Of a stretch of 64,000 nucleotides of DNA, positions 14,486-22,491 are shown piece after piece. The position numbers and the translations under genes were made by a program. The stretch's first letter is position 1. Each line of letters starts with the position of its first letter. The notes under the pieces are model-generated. The model was not told the DNA's origin and ran no database searches. It saw only the letters and a program-made list of their open reading frames with translations. Origin of the DNA: Paraspadella gotoi (lineage: Eukaryota > Chaetognatha); contig CM119267.1 in NCBI GenBank assembly GCA_051294375.1, positions 2,635,230 through 2,699,229 of the forward strand, read 5' to 3'.

Positions 14486-14956
14486 ATCAACCTGGTAATA
14501 AAAGGCGAGTCCCATTCTCCCTTGGCATAAGAAAACTCTCAATCAGTTCAATCTGCGCGTCGCCATCTTGATCTGAAGCGATGAGATCAGTGATGGCGCC
14601 GACCGTGAGGCCCGTCGCCTGTGTGGGATACGTTTGTGTGTGTGTGTGGGTCAGGGGGGGGTTTTCGTAAGCGATGGGGTTGTATTCGAAGAGGCTGAGA
14701 TTTGACGTCTTAAAAATCACAATCTCACAATCACAATCTCACATCTCACAATCTACGTAATCTCCAAAGTTACCATTAATAATAATAATAAATAATAATA
14801 ATTAAAAAAAATAAATATGTCTTCGCATTCACTTGTGAAAGATAGAAGAAAAGATGTTGAATCTCCTGCTTCGCCATTTGCAATTTGCGTTCGTCTTTTT
14901 TTTCTTTGGCCGCTTGTTGCATCGCTTTCATCGCTTCCTTGTCCAACACTCCTAAG

Positions 14957-15015
<59 letters not shown>

Positions 15016-15673
15016 TTGTTAAAAGACGAATAAAGGCATTATCTCACTCTCCCGTAGAACACGCATAGAAAGGATTACGGATCCTTATTTCCAGAAAGCA
15101 AAGACAACTTCCACGCCCACTGTGATCCTTGCCAATTTCTATGAGTGTTCAACGGGAGAGCGAGTTCACGCCTTTATTCATTCAGAACGGATTATGAACA
15201 GCGTGAAGAGAAAGAATTCTTGAGACTTACCTTTAGACTTAACTTTCTCGGCGTTGATGTTTAATGTGAAGGGTGAGTCCGCTCTGTTCAAGTTGTGACC
15301 CAAAAAATGATGGTCGCTTCTTTCTCTTCTTTCCCTCCGATTGAGTGAATTTTGAGGGAAATTCTGAAATATATATATAATATATATATAGTATATTATA
15401 ATAAGATATTAAGTCTCTTATGAAATTATCGTTACTTCCATTCTCGGGGAGCGGCTAATCTATGGTCTGAATAATATGAAAACTTAAATGTGATCTTCTC
15501 AAATCACTTAGCAACTTTCTAACCGATAACCTAAAATCTAAAAACTCACCTAATTTTGAATTTACACACAAATGCTGAGGGGTGGCTTCATCAATTTTAA
15601 ATCATTGGTCACTGAGGTCCTGACTAATAAGCGCTTTTACCTGGTTAACCTGCGACTTGTCCTGGCGATCCAT
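39..15673 (-). CDS. DNAH5/DNAH8: Axonemal outer-arm dynein heavy chain, DNAH5/DNAH8 type (N-terminal tail, 5' end of gene; continues left of window)
   Basis: This gene encodes the heavy chain motor of the ciliary outer dynein arm; only the N-terminal tail (about 1,300 residues of a usual 4,500 or so) lies here. Exons on the minus strand, in order, are 15673-15641 (ATG, reads MDRQDKSQVNQ), 15363-15231, 14951-14833, 14618-14492, 14378-14312, 14037-13765, 13381-13221, 12227-11971, 11077-11014, 10944-10732, 10044-8734, 8227-8023, 7614-7397, 2390-2221 and 581-39. Each has GT donor and AG acceptor bases, and all phases join if one extra T is removed at 14500-14503. Diagnostic pieces are TSERMTSLFIKVTNQIVNSL, FEFSEMYIFGKFRAFCERL, GLKAPLLVRDPDTNEAL, IPFGPLLLSTERF and LDDVRAAMAALDTIKDN, all collinear with DNAH5/DNAH8. 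No motor (AAA) domain is in the window. The acceptor at 8227 and the donor at 11971 are the least certain boundaries. Vertebrate relatives carry about 150 more residues between the exons at 7397 and 2390, so exons may be missing. Confidence 0.9.
960..1940. repeat. Degenerate AATTGTC minisatellite, inverted across a 25-N gap
   Basis: Left of the gap (963-1156) the unit is aattgtcaattgtcgttttc. Right of the gap (about 1240-1930) the same motif appears as its reverse complement, gacaattgacaattagaaaa, and is more degenerate. The strand flip coincides with the N run at 1157-1181. Confidence 0.8.
2221..2390 (-). CDS. Dynein heavy chain exon
   Basis: It reads AIQAAIDNVVYAIVNVSEGV then ATWGQAKTKINRHHIDDKF and ends DDIEEIEPK across the splice. 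The acceptor is GATCGAAAG (2391 upward) and the donor GTGAGG is at 2220-2215. Phase 0 in and phase 2 out fit the flanking exons. It corresponds to the DNAH8 segment ending SRGVAHWGQ. Confidence 0.8.
2856..3110 (+). CDS. Unidentified exon-like frame, possibly with one frameshift
   Basis: An ATG at 2856 opens a frame reading MDKWSTWVQSYLDSDHPTGY then PPTYVNQ. An AG^GT step follows directly, which could be a splice donor. The frame can also read on into VRTFRDRLHSRRPADLGD before a stop near 3003. A single-base shift there would continue it into LTELEVLLDTVASEGRLIKF. It lies antisense in a dynein intron. I do not recognise the product. A GC-rich shadow or an old repeat is possible. Confidence 0.3.
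5150..7160. repeat. Imperfect tandem duplication inside a dynein intron, split by a 25-N gap
   Basis: Unit 1 (about 5150-6274) and unit 2 (about 6305-7160) share their order of landmarks: an A-rich start followed by tttcg(ggg)atatcgaaacg, a short exon-like segment, and ctccatcatgcaactcatcg with tgttggaatgtcacgg (6111 and 6989). Both end in an ATT microsatellite. Unit 2 is about 280 bp shorter. Both carry many indels relative to each other. The 25-N run at 6275-6299 lies exactly between them. Confidence 0.75.
5230..5595 (-). pseudogene. Broken exon-like segment in a dynein intron, possibly the missing dynein exon (two copies)
   Basis: Read on the minus strand, this copy and the one at about 6385-6735 begin after a C-rich tract. 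They share blocks such as GTCAAGAAC/TTCAAGAAC and CGTCGATGTGGAGGAG. Copy 1 gives PVDVEEEIKA and copy 2 gives TVDVEEIKSDGDALEL, which may correspond to the HVEEAVREL segment of DNAH8 that is otherwise absent. Both copies are full of frame breaks, so no continuous protein can be read. The identity is only suggestive. Confidence 0.35.
7187..7345 (-). pseudogene. Degenerate duplicate of the adjacent dynein exon
   Basis: On the plus strand, the bases from cacaactctccctttggcg (7193) to actctcacgg repeat those at 7428-7560, with several substitutions and small indels that break the reading frame. No clean splice sites remain. The two copies are separated by an ATT microsatellite (7348-7380). It is either a decayed exon duplication or a second allele wrongly retained in the assembly. 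Confidence 0.75.
7397..7614 (-). CDS. Dynein heavy chain exon (intact copy of a duplicated exon)
   Basis: It reads GYTYLRWGSVNKARYLENLQ, then SVTVRVKTLQEKIDELMEAN, and ends LWTKDEFIKRNQ. Its acceptor AAAG precedes GCTACAC, and its donor GTCAGT is at 7396-7391. It enters in phase 1, joining the preceding exon's last G to make glycine (APG^Y), and leaves in phase 0. A broken copy of most of this exon lies 230 bp downstream in the intron (7187-7345). Confidence 0.87.
8270..8590. repeat. GA microsatellite/purine tract in a dynein intron
   Basis: Imperfect (GA)n with AAAGAGAG variants. It directly precedes the acceptor side of the dynein exon at 8227, which is unusual: the minus-strand transcript has a long CU run upstream of the acceptor. 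Confidence 0.9.
8734..10044 (-). CDS. Dynein heavy chain exon with large low-complexity insertion
   Basis: This is the largest exon of the dynein gene, 1,311 bp or 437 codons, entered and left in phase 0. The acceptor follows a CCCAG at 10045-10049 and the donor GTGAGG is at 8733-8728. It starts ILEKCQECVEVFDLYLYRF and contains the family block FSEMYIFGKFRAFCERLQKL. Between residues about 230 and 360 (roughly 8965-9355) the conserved tail is interrupted by about 130 residues of simple composition. In order these are an alanine run, a Gly/Asp segment, DDKDDDEDDSETNDNNNN, a GGGRRRR patch, NANANINVN, an acidic Gly/Asp repeat and a serine cluster. The conserved frame resumes at ELRPEFKPIFLNYNLTIKMF and ends INFDNT. 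The inserted DNA is GC-rich triplet repeat and stays in frame, with no stop. Confidence 0.9.
10137..10420 (-). repeat. Telomere-like family copy in a dynein intron
   Basis: It begins with the conserved end block in reverse (tattttcccagaacatccca then ttttatcttaaattcg), followed by about 200 bp of GGGTTAAGG/TTAGGGTT-like degenerate repeats. Confidence 0.7.
12330..13140. repeat. About 800 bp TTCC/TTTC tetranucleotide array in a dynein intron
   Basis: Near-uninterrupted pyrimidine repeat on the plus strand (ccttccttcctt, with a ttctttcttt block at 12597-12650). It lies between the dynein exons at 13381-13221 and 12227-11971, so the transcript carries a polypurine run. The long Phe/Leu/Pro/Ser frames here are artefacts. 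Confidence 0.95.
13400..13650 (-). repeat. Dispersed repeat family B, second copy (in a dynein intron)
   Basis: This is the reverse complement of the 24811-25065 element. It lies in the intron between the dynein exons at 13765-14037 and 13221-13381. The 49-codon frame ends GAVTLGRSRFANAEGSR, as in the other copy. Confidence 0.65.
14400..14482. repeat. CT microsatellite in a dynein intron
   Basis: (CT)n with two short CCTCT interruptions, between the dynein exons at 14492 and 14378. A similar (GA)n array occupies 14960-15013 just upstream of the exon at 14951. Confidence 0.9.
14492..14618 (-). CDS. Dynein heavy chain exon 4 with a one-base frameshift at its 3' end
   Basis: The exon reads ATGLTVGAITDLIASDQD... 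and aligns with the start of the DNAH5 tail. Its last codons read CGC CTT TTA TTA CCA G as given. Dropping one T from the TTTT run (AAAA at 14500-14503 on the plus strand) restores RLYYQ, matching the FYYQ found at this place in DNAH5. It also restores phase 0, which the next exon (14378-14312, MDDRRTSYANQG...) requires. The exon is therefore 126 bp with one surplus base. A sequencing or assembly homopolymer error is more likely than a real mutation. Confidence 0.75.
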
Positions 15674-16159
15674 TTCGTCAGTTAAAAGTTACACCAAAGT
15701 ATTATTACTACTAAATTGAATGCAATATTCAGCTAAATTAATGTATTACTCTACGGAATTATACTGCTAGAAAAACTATCGACGTAAAACAAAGATTTTT
15801 TAACTTTTTTTCGTTTCGTTACGATTAAAAAAATTTGTTGGGAATTTTTTTTTAATTTCTTGGGTTTGATGTCGAAGTAAAGTGGGATTCTATTCGTTCG
15901 TTTACGCTTTTGTTTCGCTAAATTCTGCGTTGGTCCGGTCGCACTCGTTCGGGCATTTGTCGTGGATGGCGTAAGATTCGATGCTTAATACGTTTAAACT
16001 GGTAATTTAGCTACTATGTATAATTGAATTGACTACCTCTTTTGAAACCAAAAAAAAAAATTCAATTAAAACTAAGTAATAGGTGGTACAATATATTTTT
16101 TTTTTAATTATATGACGGCGACGAAAGAAAAAGTGACGTCTACGTCATCATCATCATCA

Positions 16160-18101
16160 TCAACAACACTTTTTTCGCCTCGATCTGGACAACTCCATCA
16201 ACGGGTCCTCGAGACTGATTCGCCGAAGATCTGCCTCCATCCGCGACTCCACTCGCTCCAGCCTCTCCATCACTTTATCCAGAAGGAACTGCATTGGGGT
16301 TTTAATTGAATTGAATTAATTAATTTTAAATTAAATTTAATTAATTAATTACGTTAGTAGTTATTCAATTGTCTACGCAAAGTACTCAACTTGTTCTTTT
16401 ACACAAAAAGCCTTTACGAAATTGATACAACCAATATAAAAAAATATCCATTCATTTAATATATAATCTATCTTGCCCCTTATGTTAGTGCTCATGATAA
16501 AAATCTGACTATTTTTTTAATTTATCATATTTTTTTTTATATTAAAGAACTGTTAGTTTAGTTTAAACTGTCCAAAGTCAAAAGCATTTATTGAATGATA
16601 GATGATTCAATTCAATTCATATTTCATAAATAGGCGAGAGAAACAACCATCTCGATAAAACCTGAATGGAATCGTCGACCATGAGACCAAATTTCGCCGA
16701 GGTTTCTATCCATCCATCGAATCCCGCGCTGCTCACTAAGTCTTCGATGCTGTTCAGGTCGATAGACCTTAATAGGGGGAAAAATGATTATCATTTTTTA
16801 TGAACAATATTACGTAAGAAGCTTATTAGCTTAATGAAATACATTCGTAAAATCCGTCTCGATTAATCTAGGGGTGTGGCGAATCTTAAATTAGGCTCTC
16901 GTATAACGAGGACAACTAATTTACTCGCTAACCCATCATGAATTCCGGGTTCAATCCCTTCAAGGTCACTGTTAGTCAAAAGTGACGGTTCTAAGATTAA
17001 AATACCCCTGAAATGCGCCGTCTCTACTGGTTTCAAAGCCATGGGGCCCCTGGGCGTCAGCTGTCGCCCATTCTTCACACCCCGGGCATCAACTCCCCCC
17101 GTTCTCGTAGGTGTACAACCAAAGAGAAATATTTCAATTTGTCATTTGCCTTTTTTCGGAATCGAGATCACATTTGTTCGCCAGAAGTAAGACAGGAATT
17201 GGATCACCGTTTCCAAGAGCACATTTTGTGTCTACGTCTCTCTTCCACTTCAACTGAGAAAAAAAAAACCAAAACAAATTATATAGAGTCACCAAAAAAA
17301 GCTAAAAAAATTTAAATTTGAAAAAAAAGAAGCAAAAACCAACGGAATTTTGGAATGAAGTTTTGTTGCTGAGATCGAAAAGAATCAAACAACCAACGGC
17401 GTCCTGAAGAAAAAAAAACAAATCAGAATCAATGCAACGCAATGCAATGCAACGCGACGCGGTGATGAGCGGCTGCCCCGTCGACTATACCTCACCTTGA
17501 AATAAACCCTCGTCATCGAGGTGAACCTTTCCTGACCGGAAATGTCCCAAAGCTGAACCTTTAAAGTCAGATCTTCAGAGTATTTGATGACCTTCAGACC
17601 GAAGTCAACTCCCATCGTGGGTTTGTAGCTTTGGAAATCTCCGTGAATATAGCTGTCAGGTTATAGGAGAGAGTATTTCTTATGAAATTGATACAACCAA
17701 TAAAGAAATTATCTATCTTGTCCCTGACTTTGGACAGTCAATGGTATGTTTAGGCCTTCATCATTTTGATAAGATAATGACATAGCAGGAAATCAAAACT
17801 CTCTTAAAGTCTACTTTATTCGTTCCCAAAGTACCTGGCTTCCCTATCAATCAAAAAGTATTTCAATTGTAAATAAATAAATATGTATTCAAATATAAAA
17901 GGACCACTCCCTTAAGTATTCGATCGGGGAATAGTATAACGTATTCCGCACTAGCATCAAATAGAAAAAAAGAGAATAAAATAGTAATCTTAATAAAGCC
18001 CCTCCTCCCCTTAAAACAAACGCCGACCGTTGAACGAAAGAGGTCTTTCCCGTCATGATGTCGCCGATGACGATGATTTTGATAATTTGTTCCGACGGCA
18101 T
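16160..18101 (-). CDS. RAB32/38/29: Rab small GTPase of the Rab32/Rab38/Rab29 group, complete, six coding exons
   Basis: Exons are 18101-18028, 17652-17496, 17403-17344, 17253-17150, 16767-16662 and 16288-16160. They total 630 bp and give 209 residues plus stop, with all phases consistent. It starts MPSEQIIKIIVIGDIMTGKT (P-loop GDIMTGKTS). It continues YIHGDFQSYKPTMGVDFGLK (switch I), then WDISGQERFTSMTRVYFK (switch II, with Ser where most Rabs have Ala), LLLANKCDL (NKxD) and WIETSAK (G5), and ends SRSRRKKCC, a double-cysteine prenylation end. GVDF-LKV and GQERFTSMTR are typical of Rab32/38/29, which act in lysosome-related organelle and trans-Golgi traffic. The fourth intron begins with GC rather than GT (17149-17144, AAAAAAG^GCAAAT). 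A strong acceptor (TTTCTGTGCAG, ending near 18128) precedes the ATG by about 26 bp, so a non-coding first exon is likely; a CAAG^GTAAGT donor at about 18822 could belong to it. Confidence 0.93.
17144..17149 (-). other. GC splice donor of the Rab gene (GC-AG intron)
   Basis: The exon must end ...GAT TCC GAA AAA AG in phase 2, because the next exon (16767) begins with a single G and then TCTATCGAC. The bases after the exon are GCAAAT on the minus strand. There is no GT before the in-frame TGA a few codons later. Joining here gives CDLDSEKRSIDLNSIEDL, a normal-length Rab G4-G5 spacer. Confidence 0.75.
17680..17985. repeat. Dispersed repeat family A (in Rab intron 1)
   Basis: It shares about 300 bp with 25075-25395: tatgaaattgatacaaccaa, a ctgactttggacag block, gataatgacatagcag, gtacctggcttccctatcaa and ccactcccttaagtatt. 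Shorter relatives are at 16410-16500, 25385-25425, 32685-32760 and 51790-51900 (the last two inverted). The element looks like a short non-autonomous transposon or SINE; no coding capacity was seen. Confidence 0.7.
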
Positions 18102-18620
18102 AATAACAAAAAGACGAGTACAGTCTGCACAGAAATAACGAATTGATTTTCGCCGAATTAGTTTACAAACATCCCGTTCAGAATACAGTTCGAAGTTCAT
18201 TTCTTAATCTTTTTATCTATTTAATCGGGTTTTTTTTTTTTTTTTTTTTTTGTTGTCCTTCTATTTTCCGATTAGCTGTTTTTAAATTTTATATTATATT
18301 CCTTCACAAGATAATATCATTAAAATATTGACGTAAACTATGACTGGAAATCTATAAAAATAAAACTCGGCTATACCGGCGTTCTGTCAGACATAATAAA
18401 TATGTCGGGGATAATTCAGATCTTTCGTGGAAGTTGTCACTAAGTAGAGAAGCCGACTCCGACCTTTAATCGTAATTATTGTTTGTCTTTTGTCATTATA
18501 TTTTAGTTTTCAGTTTCTCCGCCTTCACTTTTCAACTTGACTTTCTCTTTCTCTTTCTGATGTGAACTCATCGTAATAAAAGGTAGGGAATCGTTTAGAG
18601 ATCCGCAGCGGCAGGAGGAC

Positions 18621-18681
18621 GACGTCAGCCAATCAGAAGGCTTCGATCGATGACGTGATGACGATTCGAGAGTCTGATTGG
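18621..18681. promoter_or_regulatory. Cluster of CRE-like and CCAAT-box sites upstream of Rab and the transporter
   Basis: GACGTCA occurs at 18621-18627, CCAAT at 18629-18633, TGACGTGATGACG (two overlapping CRE-like cores) at 18651-18663, and ATTGG (CCAAT reversed) at 18677-18681. The segment is GC-rich against an AT-rich background. It lies between the divergent Rab (start 18101) and SLC35G1-like (start 19179) genes. It could be promoter or, if Rab starts further upstream, first-intron enhancer. Confidence 0.5.
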
Positions 18682-18865
18682 CCGAGCACCGCTCCGCCGC
18701 TGCCGAGAAGGTGTGCATCATCATCTGTTGCGCAGGATGCTGCGGCTGCTGGATGAAAACAGGAAATGTCTCTTCGAGTTCGACTTGGTTGGCGTTGTCG
18801 CTCGCTCGACTTACCTTGCACCCCGTCGAATGCGAAGCGGGTGTGTCCAACTAGGTTTCGCTCTC

Positions 18866-18875
18866 TCTCGCGAGA
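18866..18875. promoter_or_regulatory. TCTCGCGAGA palindrome in the divergent promoter
   Basis: The exact 10-bp palindrome TCTCGCGAGA sits in a longer near-palindrome (GCTCTC...GAGAGCG). In animals this element is known from CpG-rich, often bidirectional housekeeping promoters. Here it lies between a minus-strand CAAG^GTAAGT donor at about 18822 and a plus-strand CAG^GTGAGA donor at 19023. That is where the two divergent first exons would be expected to start. Confidence 0.55.
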
Positions 18876-19178
18876 GCGACGAAATACTTGAGACTAACTA
18901 CCAAATCTTTTCGTCCAAAAAATATGAATGCGGGAGTGAAGGTCTTGAACTTTGACCTCTTTTGGGTCAAGAGATGGGGTCGCATGATTTTGTGATCAAA
19001 GGATTTTTGACTGAATTTCTCAGGTGAGATTTTTGTCGTTTATAATTCTCACCTTGACCTTTCTTATCCCGGATCGACAACACCTTCAACATTCTTACCT
19101 ACCTCCGATCAACAGCCCTGACTTTTTATCTTTCCGACCCCCTATTTTCAATCCTTAGTTCCCGAAACGCAACCTACC

Positions 19179-21753
19179 ATGACTCTGACTGTGCCCGTCA
19201 CTCACTGGACGGACGTCTTCGCCTATCACCGATTCTGGTCCATCTTCCTCGGAATGTTAAACGTCCTTTGTTGGTCTTACTACAACGTCCTCGTCGACCT
19301 CACCAAGGTAACGCAGTTAACTAGTAATGCTACTTATTACTTATCACATAATGTGTGCTATTAATCAACGAAGATATTAAAAAATAAAAAATAAATAAAA
19401 AATATTAAAAAATATTAAAAAATTGAAAGGCTTGTACTAAAGCCGAACAATGCCCGTTTTTGAAAAATAAAAATTCGTTGTTTGTAAACATTAAAAAAAG
19501 CCTCTGCCTCTTAAGTTGTAGCCCGTAATACAATTTACAAGAGCTATCTACAAAGGGACAAAGGCAAATTACCAATTCGGAAATCAGATTCTTACTTTAG
19601 ATTCCCTTGCACTGCGTAGCACTAAACTTTTAATCCCTTTTTAAACCGTGAGGTCTTCAACAACGGCGTGATCCTTCTCTCTTGCGTTTGCCTCAATCTG
19701 GTGGGAGTCACTCCTCTGCTCTACTTCACTCGGGATAATCTCAACTTGCGCGGAAAGCTGCAGTATTTATGGTGCAGCTGCTTCGGTCTTTTCGACGTTT
19801 TTCTCATTCTTCTTATGTCCTACGCTTTTCAGCATGCGCCCATTGGAGACGCCGCCTGCCTCTTTGCACTGAGGGTCGTGTGGACTCCGGCCGTCGAGGT
19901 TCGTCAAAAAGTTTCCTCCTTTTTATATAGTGATATTTGGTGCCTAATAATTTATATCTAAATATATGTATATAATACGTACATAGTATATATTTGTAGT
20001 TTGAACATCCTATATATATATAAAACGCACCAAAATATTTTATAGTTTTTATTTTTAAGTTCTATAAGCAAAATTTCATTTTTATTTAAACTTTAGCATT
20101 GTCAGCTAATTCCAGGCTTCTCGATTTCCAGGCTGTCTTAAAGCGACGCTGCATTCCAGTCTCACAAGCTTTGACGATCCTCTTCAGCCTCGTCGGCGCA
20201 GTCCTCATAACCCAACCAAATTTTTTGTTCCACCGTTCCGACCACGATCCAACTCAATACCCACTGCTTTATCGAGCCTACGGGTTCGCCTTTGTCGCCG
20301 GTGTCCTCGCCGGCTTGCAGTACATCTTTCTGGGGTTTTGTCCCAACGTTCACTGGTCCGTTTGGCAGGTAAGGAGGAAGAGAAAAGCATGGGGGGGAAT
20401 GATTTAGAGAGAGAGAAAGAGAGAAGCAAAAAGACTTAAGATATACTACATAGAGAGAAAGGTGCTCAAGAATTTGTGTTCGGAGGAAAGGAGATTGAAT
20501 ATCACTTTTCACCCTGACTTTTCTCTCTACCCTGCGATGTATCTATTTTGATTTTTTTGATAATTTCAAAATGTGTAAAGAATTAGAGAGAGTGAGACCA
20601 CTTTACCACAAAAGGTCCCTTGTTTGTCCACCTAAGCTCTTTTAGGGTTAGAAAATGATTTTGTATGGGGAGACGTGTGTGATCCCTTGGTTGTGAAGTA
20701 CGGGAGGCGAATTTAGGATTCGCCACTCCTTCATGAAAGATTAAAATGTATGGTGTGGACGAACAATTACAACACGCAACCTCGGTCAAAACCGAACTTA
20801 CCAACCTTACCCTCAAACGTTTTCCCTTATTCTTTTTGTGGTCAAACTTTGACCTTGTAAATACCCATTGTTATAGACTTAGCATCTGAGCTTTTTGCCT
20901 GTTATTGTTATTAACCTTATTGAAGAATAAATTCATTCTTACTCTGAAACTTGTTGCGTCCACAATGGTTTGAATTAAACCGCGCTTAATCCGTAAAAAA
21001 AAACGGTACATATGTCTCTCCAACTTTTCATCGCATAACAGGTGGCCATCGTTCCCGTGGGCATCGTTGTGGCGCCGATCAACTACTTTGCCGAAAACGG
21101 ACTCGCTTACCCACGCGACTACACTGGACTCGAGGTATTTTCCGTTTTCCTCGTCGCCGTCATGGACATCCTCGGTCGGGCGTGTCGAACGTGCGCCGTG
21201 CAGGAGCACACGGCCTCGACGGTCGCGTTGGTGTCCACGCTGGAGATCCCCTTCTCTTACTTTTGGGGTTGGGTCTACGCCGGCGAGAGGCTGCACACTC
21301 TGCAGATGATCGGGGCCCTGCTCGTCATGGTGTCCATAGTCATTCTCTCGATTCCTTGGAAGAAGAAACCAACCGAAGAGAGACTAATAAGGTACGAATA
21401 TTTTTAAGCTAAAGGGTTTAACTATTCTCGTTGAGATCGTTATTTTTTTCGTTCGTTCCTTTCTCGAGGATAATCGAAATTTAGAATTAAAAAAAGAAAG
21501 CAGAAAAGCTGTAAAATTTTCATCAACTCTTCATCTTTCTCGATATTCCGAGTTTGACAATAAACTTCATACAGTGCATAGTGTATACTGTGTAATGTGC
21601 ATACGGTTTTACTAAATTAGAAATAAAAAATTCCGTTCATCTCCCCAACATTTTAGTTTTGAGGAAGAGCTGGAAAGACTTCACGACATAACTGAAGAAA
21701 CTGCAGAACTTTTGACGGCTTCCGATTCCGAAGAACAAAATCCTATCATTTAA
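19179..21753 (+). CDS. SLC35G1: SLC35G1-like EamA/DMT-family membrane transporter, complete, five coding exons
   Basis: Exons are 19179-19307, 19653-19898, 20132-20368, 21042-21391 and 21657-21753. They total 1,059 bp and give 352 residues plus stop, with GT-AG at every junction and phases 0,0,0,2. The protein is strongly hydrophobic, with about ten membrane segments in the two-EamA-repeat pattern. Examples are WSIFLGMLNVLCWSYYNVLV, GVILLSCVCLNLVGVTPLLY, LTILFSLVGAVLITQPNFLF and MIGALLVMVSIVILSIPW. A charged cytosolic tail ends SEEQNPII. The block MSYAFQHAPIGDAACLFALR followed by VGAVLITQPNFLF matches SLC35G members (vertebrate SLC35G1 is about 365 residues); the substrate cannot be read from sequence. 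A good acceptor (caatccttag, ending 19158) 20 bp before the ATG and a donor at 19023/19024 indicate a non-coding first exon and a 5' UTR intron of about 135 bp. Confidence 0.88.
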
Positions 21754-22264
21754 CATAATTTTTAAAATCTTTTCATGGGTAAACCGTTTTATGCTTTCAG
21801 ATAAAATATTTATAATTGTGATGGATTTTAGATTATTAACTAATATACTGGTCAGTCCGACGAGGGAGTTTTGAGGTTATATATGTGATATTTTTTTTTA
21901 CAAAGATTTTTTCCCGTTTTAAGATAATTTTTTTGTAAAGAAAAAAACAAACAACGCAAATTCAATAAGTTGACAGTCTGGTTACAATCGGATTGGACTA
22001 GTATATATAAATTGAATTATTAGGATAAATGTAATTTTGTGGTTCGCTGGGTAAAATTCTGGAATTCTTTTGTCAGCTTTACCATTGATTGTCATTGCAG
22101 TCTCTTTTGCACTTAGTATTGTGGTATGTTTATTTTGATAATATTCACCCCCATGCATGCCAGATTCCTTTTCTTTAATCGGATACGGATAATATGACTA
22201 ACCAAGATGGCAATTTAGTAAACAAAAGTTTTATCTTATCATCTTATCTTTTTTTCCTCATTCA
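21754..22264. other. 3' flank of the transporter gene, no gene seen
   Basis: AT-rich sequence after the stop codon. AATAAA-like and ATAAAAT tracts lie near 21800, so the transporter's polyadenylation site is probably here. No other feature was recognised. Confidence 0.4.
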
Positions 22265-22269
22265 GCACC

Positions 22270-22491
22270 ATGTCGGCGGCGGAAGCCTCCTTCAGTTCTA
22301 CCCAAGAATCGGTCCGGACGTTTCCCCAAGCGGCTCAATCGATGCCCCGGATGGCGCTGCCCCTGCCCCCGGCAGCCATCGCGCGTCTGAGCGTCGATGA
22401 GGCCGACGATGACCTCCAGGGGATCGTCGAGGCTGACGAGTTGCAGCAAAGTGTCGTCGGTGCGGCGGACATTACGGATCAGCATCTCTGA
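22270..22491 (+). CDS. Unidentified GC-rich exon-like island (strand uncertain)
   Basis: A strong acceptor (tttttttcctcattcag) is followed at once by CACC and ATG in good context. This opens a 73-residue frame starting MSAAEASFSSTQESVRTFPQ and ending ITDQHL. The minus strand is also open, and its first half reads naturally (MLIRNVRRTDDTLLQLVSLD). The island stands out in base composition from the AT-rich flanks, which supports coding use on one strand. I do not recognise either reading. Confidence 0.35.
   Translation: MSAAEASFSSTQESVRTFPQAAQSMPRMALPLPPAAIARLSVDEADDDLQGIVEADELQQSVVGAADITDQHL

Noticed and set aside
18503-18850. 115-codon minus-strand frame upstream of Rab
   Set aside because: It has no ATG at its start and overlaps the CRE/CCAAT region; the donor inside it fits better as the end of a non-coding first exon of Rab.
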